Source of the DNA: Kiritimatiellia bacterium
GTDB taxonomy: Bacteria; Verrucomicrobiota; Kiritimatiellia; WLWN01
NCBI GenBank assembly: GCA_012103575.1
Contig: WLWN01000001.1
Location: 1,420,538-1,484,537, forward strand
Direction of reading: 5' to 3'
Length of the DNA: 64,000 nucleotides
Shown: piece after piece, positions 45,501 to 57,500 of the stretch
How positions within the stretch are numbered: the first letter of the stretch is position 1
How the letters are laid out: each line of letters starts with the position of its first letter
The notes under the pieces: generated by a model
The model's database searches: none
Seen by the model: the letters and a program-made list of their open reading frames with translations, nothing else
What the model was told of the DNA's origin: nothing
Translations under genes and position numbers: made by a program

Positions 45501-48500
45501 TTAAACAATGCATAGATAGTACCTTCTCCATCCTCAATCGAGATATCATATCGAGGCAGCTTGCCTGTTCGTTCTCTGGCCATGGCATAGACTTTTTTTT
45601 CAGGAGCGATCGGATGCAAAAAATGAAATTGATCCATCGCAAATGGAACGGCTGGCGATGACTCAGACGCTTTTTCAATAGCAAACCCATTACAAACGCC
45701 CAAAGAAGAATCGTAGAATGGAATTTCAGGCAATGGCAATGATGATAAATTCGGTTCTAAAACACCGAGCATTGTCTGGTCGACACGATAGATTTCTGAC
45801 AAACGCTGAAAATCGGATCCATGCCTCTGCTTTGAGCCAGAAGAACCCGCCAAATTCCAATACGCCTCTTTTTCAATAATAGGCCTAAGGCCTTCAATCG
45901 CCAAACGGTCTATCTGCGAGGAAAGATCGACTGTCTTTAGTTGCTGATCCAACTGAAGCTGCCCTTTACAGCATAACTTTTTCTGCTCTTTTTGAAGAAG
46001 GCGAAAATGCCCAGAACCCGTAAACTCAAAAAGCATGGTTGATGATTCATGGCTTAAATCAAATGGCATTACCCAAGCCACATTTTTAACGGTGAACGTA
46101 TCGCGTTTAAAAACACGTTGAGCAATATGGGTAAGAAGCGCTAAGTATCCAACTCCTGGCATAATAGGCAGCCCTTCGACAACATGTTGATTCATAAAAT
46201 AGTCACCGTGATAGATCGTACATTCCACGCACGTGAGCTCCCCCTCTTGTACTACGACCATTCTCTCTTCAATAGGAGGTAAAGAGGCAGATCTTTGTGC
46301 TAATGAAGTTCGCTCTGTTTTTTGCTTTAATTGATGGATCTTCCCTATAAAAGGAACGGGGGGTAGAGGGAGTTTAGGATACGTTGAATCATGGTAAAGA
46401 CGTATCCAAGGTATATCCATGCCATGCACCCAACACACAGATAGATCCCGAACAATTCTTTTCTCAAGATAACTCTCTAACAACTCATTGGTCTTTTCAG
46501 GAGCGAAGACATCATCTTTAGAAATGATATGTTTATTTTTCTTCCCGCTCAAGAAGTCCTTACAACATTCCAATAAAGAGATATATGAATTGGCCAAAAA
46601 AATGGTCCTGCAATCAAGGTATCGCTCTCTTCCGATGAGAGTCAGTGATAAGGCTTTAAGGAGTTGTTTATCCCCTGAACACAAAGATCTATAGCGTGTT
46701 TGATGGGAAGGGACATTCAAGTGAATATAGATGTCTTGAACATACGCCATCAGTATTTCTTTTGTCTTCGCAGAAAGAATTATGGGGAACGCATCTATAT
46801 CTTCCTCCAAAGTTTTGCACTGCTGTTTATCGATATGATTACTCATAACCACATGCGCATTCGTTCCCCCTAGATCGTAAGCACAACAGGCCTCTATGAA
46901 TGGAAAAGCAGACTCTATACCGATAAAATCGAGACCAGCAGATTTGATGTTTTTATCCCTATTTTTAGGGCTATACGTATCCACCGTCCAAGCGCCCCAA
47001 CATTGAGCAATGGTAAATCCTGAGCGTGTTCCCTTAGTCCGCAATTGATTCCTCCAACGCGCAAAGACGTTTTGAAATGTAGCAGAATATCCATAGTCAG
47101 AAGAACCCCGAATTCCAAATGCCGCCATTGAAGAAAAGAGCATAAAAAAGTCCAAAGGTTCATCCGCCGTTAATTCATCCAAATAGCGTGTTCCCTGTAC
47201 TTTCGCTTGGATCACCCTTTCAAAAGATTCCCATGGCTTTGACACAATCAATTCGTCTTCAACCAACCGAGCGAGATGAATCACACCATGAATGGGGCCC
47301 ACTTCTTTTTTGATTTTAGTATAGACTTTTTGAAGGGCTGCCTGATCGGTAATGTCTACAGAATGATAAATAACCTTTGAGCCTAAAGATTCGAGTTTTT
47401 GACATGTTGTCTGCTTGGTTTTATCCCACCCCCCCCGTGATAGAATAACCAACGTTGATTGACGTTGTTTAGCTAATTCTTCACACACTAATTCTCCCAC
47501 AGGACCTAATCCCCCCGTAATAATATAGGTCCCATCAGGACGAAACGTAGCGGGTAATGATGGTTCTAGGTTCGTTTCTACGAGTTGAGGGACGAGACGG
47601 TCTGAGCCTTCATAACGAGCCTCAAAAAATGGAACAGGACTCTTGATCTCCATTTGATCAAAGAGCCACTCTTTTAGAAGGCGCTCATGCCTTGCTGCAG
47701 GAATATCTTTATCGTACATCCCGATACATCTCCAAACATGTTGGTTGTTTTCCATCATGGCGGATTTCAAAAACCCGGAAAGCGCTTCACTGTTCAAGTG
47801 AGGGTGTGAAGGAGTTCCCTCATAGATGTAATAAATCTTTATGGGTTCATTCCATGCACTTTTCATTAAGTATTGGCTTAAGCGAAATACATCGGACACA
47901 TTAGATTCAGCAGAGGGATCCTCTTGATCTTCTCTACGCTTAGGCCCCAAAAAGAAAACAACATCTGGCGTTTGTTTAAATGAATGCTCATCCATTTTAT
48001 GTGGATTCAATATCTGAATTTTAAAAGGCTCTGATAGATTGGCAGATTCTTCCAACTGCTTTAGTAAACTACAAAGACCTTTTTGATCTTTTTCATCAGC
48101 GGACAAAACATAGATCATTTTCCCCGCGTATTCTTTTAAACGACCGTTCCAATCAACATCGTCAGGTATAGATTCAGGGAGCCAATCTTCTTTGATAAAA
48201 AGCCATTGTTTTTCGGAATTGGAATCTATCCTAGATAAGTTCTGCTTCTCAGATTGCAGTTTCAATGATTTCTGACTTCCGACCTCTGTCTGTTCTATCC
48301 AATATCGTTCCCTCGCAAAAGGATATGTTGGCAAACTGATTCGACGAGGCTTTTCTTCGCCATGCAGCTTGCTCCAGTCAAATAGCATTCCCTTAACCCA
48401 TAGGTCCAAGAGTTTAGAGTATTTGCCTTTACAAACCCAAGCATCTATGGCTTTTTGCAAGTCTTCATCAGCCGTAAAAACAGCAAGGGCGTCATCACTC

Positions 48501-51500
48501 CGTTTGACCTGTCCACGATAAAGGTCTTCCACATCATCTCTATCTTCTAAAAACCCTTTGAGGTTTTCTACCAATTCCTCTGCGGATCCTACGATTAGCC
48601 CCAACCGTTCTTCCATCGCCTCTCGACCGACCTGAAGAGTGTAGGCCACGTCTTCAAGACGTGGCGTCAACGGTCGAAGGTCCAACGTCGAAGGATGGAG
48701 GTAATCAATAAGATTTTGGGCATACGCTCTGAGACGATCTTCATTCTTCGCTGACAAAACGATCAAAGCGAGGCGGTCAACAGGACCCTTCGACCTTAGA
48801 CCTTGGACCTTGGACTCATCGAGGTGCTCCTCGATGATTACATGCGCATTCGCTCCTCCTGCACCAAAGGAAGACACCCCGGCAATTCGAGGGTATTCCT
48901 TTGTTTCTCCATTGAATCGAAAAATGGGGCATTTCCAGTCTTCAAGCTTTTGTTGAACCACAAAAGGAGTTTTCTCAAAATTTATGTTCGGATTCAGCAC
49001 CTCTGAATGCAGAGAAGGCACCAATTGTCCGTATTTCATTTGAAGGACGACTTTCGTCAAGCCCGCAATTCCCGCAGCGCTCTCCGCATGCCCCATATTC
49101 GATTTTATCGAGCCAATTGCACAATACTGCTTATCCGATACTCCTTCGCCCTCGAAAGATGTGTCTTTTGAAACATTCTCAAACGCACGTGTTAATCCGG
49201 AAATTTCAATGGGATCCCCAAGAACGGTGCCTGTCCCGTGAGCCTCTATATAACTGAGCGTTCTAGGATGAACACCGGCTCGTTCTAACGCTCCGGCAAT
49301 CAAGCTACATTGAGCATTCGGGTTTGGCACGGTATACCCATTGGTTTTTCCACCCGCATTTAGCATGCTTCCTTTAATAATTCCGTAGATATGATCCTGA
49401 TCTGCAACGGCTTTAGGCAACGGTTTTAAAACGATGGCGCCTACGCCTTCTGCATCGACAAAACCGTCGGCCTGATCACCAAAAGTCTTACATTGATCGC
49501 CTGAAGAAAGCATTGTCATTTCGCTCAGCGCTACGTAATGAACCGGATGCAGAATTAAGTTCACCCCTCCAGCGATCGCGCATTCGCTCATGCCGCTATA
49601 CAAACTTTCGAGAGCTAGATGAATGGCCGTCAGTGAAGCCGAGCAGGCGGTATCCACGGCAATGCTTGGCCCCTGAAAATTCATTAAGTAGGAGATCCGA
49701 TTTGCAATCGACCAATAACCGGGGTGAGACGCATACGTACTGTTCATCACGCCCACAAATACTCCAACTTTTCGACTCTCACAAAGCGTAGCGCCGGTGT
49801 AACCTGCATCTTCTATACTCGCATAAGCCTCTTCTAAAAATAAACGCGCTTGAGGATCCATCCGTTCTGCTTCCCTTGGAGATAATCGAAAAAATAAAGG
49901 ATCAAATTTATCGATATCTTCCAGAAACCCGCCCCAACGAGTATAGTAGCTTCCCTGTTTTCCCTTTTCTTCATTAAAATAGCGTTTCCAGTCCCAACGA
50001 TCTTGAGGAATCTCTGTAATACAGTTCTTACCTGATTTTAAATGTTTCCAAAATTCGTTTACATCCTTGGCTTGAGGATACCGACCGCTTAACCCGATAA
50101 TAGCCACGTCTTGAACGTTAAACGTTTGAGAAGCCGAAGGTTTTATTGCTAGCTGAGGTAAAGTCGAAGGCTTGATTTTTGACGCTGGCAAGGAGGTAAA
50201 ACGTCGAGACTTTATACTTATAGATTTAAACGCAGGAGGAGCATCAGAGAGAGCTATTTGTTCTTCAACCTCATTAGCTCCACCCCCTACCTGCTGAATA
50301 AGTATATCTTTTTGAGTTTCGATTAAATGGTCAACCAAAGCATCTAAAGTTTGGACTTCGAAAAACAAAGTACTACTGATATCTTCAAACACTTTCCCCA
50401 GCGTATTGGTAAGTTGGACCACTAAAATCGAATCCAGTCCATACTCTTCCAAAGGCTTCGATGGATCGAGCTGGTGACTCGATATTTTGATGCTCGAGGC
50501 AACCAGTTTTTTGAGATAGGCTACACTTTTTTCTCGTAATGAGGTTGGAACTTTTCCTTTCGTTGGTATTTCAACCGTTGCAATAGATTCGGAAGACACT
50601 TTTGATATCTGAGGGGCTTTTCTTTTTCTTGTGGATGCAAGTGCTTGTTGTTGCCTGATGAGCCCATCGCTTTCAGTCACGATAACCTGTTGTCCCCATT
50701 TATGAGCTTTTTGGGCTGGGAAAAAAGTGGAATGAAAGCCTTCTTCTTCCAACACATTAGCCCACGTTTCTGGTGTTAACCCGGGACAGCCGGGAATGCG
50801 TAGCGCCTCATCATCATAGAGCCACCACCCTTCCAATAAACCAAATGTCAGATGGTTAAACAGCGTACTCATGCTCAGCTCATTCATCAGAAGTAAGCCA
50901 TGTTTCCGCAATGCTGCTTTTGCATTTCGAAGCGTCTGGCGTATATTTCTTGTGGCGTGCAAGACATTGGTCGCGATCACCAGATCATAGTGGTCGCCCT
51001 GAATTCCCTGTCCGGAAAGCGGTTTACTGACATCAAAAATGTGGGTGGTCAGATAAGGGTTTCCAGGTGCGTACTGTTCTTCGGCGTGTATCAAAAAGGC
51101 TTTCGAAAGATCCGTGTAACAGTATTCTTGGATCTGATCCTGAAACGGACGAAGTTGAGGCAAGAGTCCAGCAGTCGTTCCTCCGGTCCCGGCGCCTATT
51201 TCAAGAATCTTTACGGGTGTAGAAGGATCATCAGCAAACCGCTTTTGAAGATATACTAGGACGGTATGACACAACACTTCATTATAATAATCAGCTACAA
51301 CGTTCCCTTTATAGACCTCCCCTACCAATTCCATAGAGGAATTTGAGAACATGACATCCGTGGCCAGTTTTTTCCCAACAAGAATGTCAGGCAGGGCACG
51401 CAAGCAAGCCTCTAGTAAAACGACCTGTGCTTTTTGACTAACATCTTCCATCAACGGAAGCTTTGCCTCATCCCATTGCTTCCATAGTTCTTTAAGATCA

Positions 51501-54500
51501 AAGAAAGAAGCAAAACTTCCATCATCATGAAGATACCCCTTTCTTCTCAAAACCTGGAGGCTTTCTTCAAGCCATCGGTCATAAAGACTCAAGAGTTTTG
51601 TTTTTGCTCTGAAATCTGAACGTTTAAATTTCTTTTCTTTTAATACGCTCATGCACTGTAGGCTGCCACAAAGTAGTTTAGGGAGAAGGTCCTTCATCAC
51701 CCCCATGTGCAGCTCTCCTGCTGCTGACTGATGGGTCGCTATTCCTTGTTTTGTAAACTGTTTATCTAAACTTCCAATGTAGGAGGAGATCGCTTCTGGA
51801 TATAATGATACCCATTCTTTCGTAAGCAGGTCCCCCATCGCTCCAGGCCGCAAGGTTTTGATGAGAACAAATTGATCGAGGGGACCTTGAATGAGGTTCA
51901 CTAACGCGTCCATTCCGTCTTCAGGCTCAATGGAACCTATACCGGCTTTTTCCATACGACTTTGGTAAGCAGGATCGGTCACAATTCCCACACTTCCCCA
52001 ATATCCCCAGTTTATGACCTTCACTGCACAGGACCACTCGTTAGCCAGTTGGTGGGCAAAAGCATCTTTAAACGTACACCCAGAAGCATAATTACTTTGC
52101 CCTGGCGATTTGGTAAAGGATTGTATTGAAGAGAAAAATAGAACAAAATCTAACGCTTCTTTTTGGAATACTTGAGCTAATCGCACACTCACATCAACCT
52201 TAGCCGAGAACCCCGCATGGAAACGTTCTTCATCCATGTTCGTCAGGCTTTTGTCCAAGAGGACAATGGCCGCATGAATCACACCATGGATTTGAGAATG
52301 GGTCTGCTTGATTTCTTCATACGCTTTTTGTAAGGATTCGAGTTTCGTGACGTCGGCCTGAATATACGTAGGAGCACGGCCTATTTTGGCTAACGCATCC
52401 AGTTTGGCTTGAATCGTTTTTTTCTTTTTGCGTCTGCCAATCCAAATAATCTGGGCCTGGTAGTTTTCGATCATGTACCTGCTCCAAACCTCGCTGATTC
52501 CTCCAGCTCCTCCGATCACGACATAGACGCCTTGCGAACGATACGGGTGTTGGTCTACTGAGAATTCTCGAACAGGAACCAGGGCTTGATGAAACCATTC
52601 ATTCCCTCGATAAGCTAACGCGTCTCCTTGAGCATCAACAGGCAACATAAACATTTCTTGAACAGGCCAATCCGCATCGGTTTCTACATCTAGAAGACGT
52701 ATCTTCCAGTTGGGATATTCCTTTGCCAAAGAGCCCATGATACCGTGAATACCCGCATGTACAGGATTCACGACATCCTTCTTGCAGACGGCTTGGGTCT
52801 GGCTAGTGATCACCGTCCACCCTAATTCCTTGGCCCCATAATCCGAAACAAGCAATGCTTTCACCAGTCGGAAAACCTGATAAACCCCTTGGGATTGATC
52901 TTTGATAAGAGACTCTTCTGTCAAAGCGTTTAAAGGTCGATCGGGAGCAATCCAAACGATATGATCTATAGGGTCCAATGCGCTGAGGCGGCTCGCTATT
53001 TGTTCGACGTCTTCTTCGGCATCAATCTCCAAAGGTTGCGCATCCAGATAAACTTCCTGAATAGCATTTTTTTGTTTTTTGGTTCCTCCTACAATCAATA
53101 CCTGCTCGGTTTGCGCTGGAAAGAAGGACTTTTGTTCTGGCATGGAAATAGGATTCCACACCGAACTTATCATCGTCAAACCAACTGCAGGTTCGATAGA
53201 TTTTTCAGAAGAGACAGCCTCTTGTCGAGACCCCAATTCAAGCTCCCCTGCTAACACCCGAAAAGAAAACTCCTTCATCCGCACACAAACGTTTCCTTGA
53301 TCATCGCACAGATCCATGTCGAGTTTCTGCATTTTAGATTCTGGTGCACTTTCATTCGCATATCGAATCAAGGCCCACATGCTTGATGTGCAAGGTCTAT
53401 AAATCTGAAGTTCCTTCAGCGCAAAGGGTAATAAGGGTTCAGGGTTTAGGGTTCCCGGTTCACGGTTGGCATAAGCTAATCCTATAGAAGCCTGAAGGGC
53501 TGAATCTAGCAAACTCGGATGCAGGACGAATTGATCTTCGGTGCCAACAACGCAGGCCGGCAAAGAAAGTCGGGCCAGGACCTGACCTTCTCCTATATAC
53601 ACATTCTCGATCCCCTGATGGCTCGGACCATACTCAACGCCCATCGTCTTAAAGACCTTATAGCATTTCTTTACGCCTAGAACGTTTTGATTACAGGCTT
53701 CCTGCAAGGCTTTTAGATTGAGCTTCGGAGATTGGTCTACCGAGCCGAACAATGCCACCCCTTGACTGTGTACGATTGAATTGATTGCGGATTCTGGATT
53801 GTGGATTGCGGATTTCCCATCCGACGGATGGGTCGTGTAGACTTTATACTGAATCTGTCCGTTCTCTTCGAGGAAAAGCCCAATATGGATCTCTTTGGCA
53901 TGGTCATTGACTGCAATGGGTTGTGCCCACACAATGTTTCTGAGTTGAACCCCCGGTTGATCTTTTTCAGAGGAACCGATCGTCTCTTCTACAGCAACCC
54001 TTGCCATTTCGAGATAAGCCACTCCTGGCAACACTTTCTGGCCTTGCACCACATGATCGGCTAAGAAAAATTCTGTTCCTGTAAAGATAGAACTGAAACG
54101 TTGTTCAGAGAAATCAGATGTATTTTGATGTAAAAGCGGATGAAGGTTACTGACAATCGCTGAATTCGTTTGACCGTTAGTTTCGTTTTCCTTTTCAGCG
54201 CCCCAATACCGTTCTTTAGCAAATGGGTAAGTAGGCATCGAAACCCTTGAATACCCTTCACCGAACAATTTATCGAATTTCAAACGATAGCCCTGAATAT
54301 ATAAATCGGCCAGGGTCGATAGATGTTCTAAGTACAGAACATGATCGTCTGTGGTTTGACATTCCTCAATGCATTGATTGCCATAACGCTTCAAAGAAAC
54401 TTGTTCTCTGTGCTCTTTGGCATTAAACTCTGAGACATAGATGGATGGGTGTTTTCCTTTTTTCAACCATTTTTGAAGCCATTCGATCAATTCCTTTTGA

Positions 54501-57500
54501 TTGTGCGCGACACAAGCAAGTCGATGATCCAAATGACTTCTGCCCATTAAAAGAGTATAACTTACGTTTCCAAGATCGATTTTCTCCGCTTGTTTGAAGA
54601 AGCTTAAAACATTTTCTACTTGACAACGTAATTGTTCTGCTGTTTTTGCTGAAGTCACGATCAAGTACCCCGGTTTTTCTGAATGTCGTCGTTCTATTTC
54701 AGGGGCCTCTTCAATCACTATATGGGCATTGGTACCACTCCATCCAAACCCACTGATTGTTGCGCGACGAACTGCATTATCTTCCACCGTCCAATCTCTT
54801 AGCCTCGTGTTGACGTAGAAAGGGCTTTTATCGAGATTAATGGCGGGATTACCGTCTTTATAATTCAGTGAAGGTGGAATCGCCTTATTTTGAAGCGATA
54901 ATAGAACTTTGAGTACACCGGCAATACCAGCAGCCGGAGCAGCATGTCCTATATTTGTTTTCACGGATCCAAGGGCACAATACGATTCTTTTTGGGTGTG
55001 ATGACGAAATGCTCTACGAAGCGCTTCATACTCAATCGGATCTCCGAGAGAGGTACCCGTGCCATGTGCTTCCACCATTTGAATCGTTTCAGGATGAATC
55101 TTAAAGCGTTCATAAACTTCTCGCTCCAGGCGTTCCTGGGATTTAGCGCTGGGAGCCGTAATTCCGTTGGTATTTCCGTCCTGATTGATCCCACTTCCAC
55201 GTATGACTCCATAAATGTGATCTCCATCGGAAATCGCTTCATCAAGCCGTTTCAGCATTACCACGCCTACTCCTTCTCCCGGAATAAACCCATCCGCTCG
55301 ATCGTCAAACGTATAACAACGCCCCGAAGGTGATAGCATTCCGGCCCTGTTTGCCATAATGAAAAAATCAGGGGTAAACTGAACAAAAACACCTCCGGCT
55401 AAAGCGACTTCAGTTTCTCGAGTCCATAATGCCTGACACGCCAAATGAATAGCGACTAGAGAACTTGAACAAGCGGTGTCGAGCGCTACAGCAGGCCCTT
55501 TTAGGTTTAAGCAATAGGCAATCCGAGCTGGGACAAGAGAATCCGAATTATTCCAAAGTGCTTGAGCCGGAAGATTCTCTGAAAACAGCCTTGAGTAATC
55601 TCCTGTAACGCACCCTACGTAAACTCCACACCGTTTTTCTTGAATATTTTCCCCCGCATAACCAGCATCTTCTAATGCCTTCCAGCATTCCTCTAAAAAG
55701 AATCTTTGTTGGGGATCCATATAGGTTGCTTCCACCCCTGAAATCTTGAAAAACAAAGGATCAAACTTGTCGATATCATCAAGAAAACTTCCATAATTAC
55801 AAAAACCCTTAGCGTTTTCTCCATCTATATGACTTGAAAGATCCCATCGCGAAGCCTTTTCAACTAGATCGTGGCCTTGCGCTAAATGCTCCCAAAATTC
55901 AGCGACATTCTTAGACTTTGCAAAACGCCCGCTCATCCCAATAATGGCAATCGGTTCACGCTTAATATCCTCCTTATTCGTTTCTACAGATTGAATGCCG
56001 GCCCCCAGATTATCGCTCTTGCTAGACAAAGGCTTTGGACGAGCATTCCGAAAAGGATTATCTTTGTCTTTTACATAAACGCGATCCTTCTCGTTGTATG
56101 GAACTGAAATAGTTCCTTCGAAAGAAGATAAAATATATTTAGTCAGTTCATTAACAGAGTTATAATCAAACAAAATGATTGTTTGCATTTCCACTTTCAA
56201 CGTTTGACTGATTGTCTCAACAAATTTGACGCCAAGAATTGAATCGACTCCATAACTCGAAAAAGAGTCTTCGACATCGATTTCGGCCGTTTCCATTTTT
56301 AGCAGCATGGCAAGCTTCTCTATAATGGTCGCTTTTACATAATCATAAGATGCCTGTTGGGTTACGTCGTTGTTTTCTGTGTTTCTTTTTGCATCATCGG
56401 CATTTAAATCCTCTTCATTTATATGGGGTTGAGGGTGTTTATTTTTTGTGGATCCCGTTTGCTGGCCGAATTCATGAGTTTTTTCGGCAGGGAAATAAAC
56501 GGATCGAAATCCTTCTTCCTCCAATACTTGTTTCCACATTTGAGGATATAAAGCGGGTGATCCGGGTACACGTGTTTCTACGTCTTCATACAACCACCAT
56601 CCTTCAAGTAAAGCAAAAGTCAAATGACCGTAGAGGGCTTTGTCACTCACTTCGTTCAGTAATATGAGCCCTTTATTCCGTAAAAGGGCCTTAGCATTGC
56701 GTACTGTCTTTCGGATCTTCTTTGTTGCATGCAAAACATTCGTTGCAATGACCAGATCATAATAATTAGCCCGAATGTTTTGTTCACAAATGGCCTTTTC
56801 TACATCAAAGATTTGGGTTGTTATATAGGAATTTTCAGGCGCATAGTTTTCTTCGGCATGCATCAAAAACGCCTTGGAAAGGTCTGTATAGCAATACACT
56901 TCAATATGCTGCTGGAAAGGACGAAGTTTTAATAAGATCCCAGCTGTTGTGCCTCCGGTCCCTGCACCTATTTCAAGGAGCCGAATACGCGCTGAGGGGT
57001 CTTGGGCAAGACGTTCTTGGACATAAGCTACAAGGGCATTGCCTAGCACATCATTAAAATAATCGGCAAGGAGGTTTCCTTTATAAACACCCTCTACTAG
57101 ATCCATAGAAGAGTTCGGGAACATAACATCTGTAGCGTGTTTCTTTCCGCTGAGAATATCTGGCAACGCACGTACCGTGGCTTCAACTAAAGTAATTTGC
57201 GATTCTTCACTGGTATTTTGCATCCAAACAAGTTTCGCTTCGCCCCATTGATTCCAGAGTAATTGAAGATCAACAGAAGGGCCTTTTACACGATAGGTAT
57301 TTCCATCATCCTCTTGAATATACCCCTCTTTAATTAAAATCCTTAAACTCTCTTCAAACCATCGTTCATCCAGGTTCAACGGTTTTGTTTTCGTTTTAAA
57401 ATCGGAAAACTTAAAATGTGTTTCCTTGAATAATCCTAATGATGCTAAACTTGCCCAAAGCAGTTTAATAAGAAGCTCGTGTTCTAGCTGTCCGTTTTTC

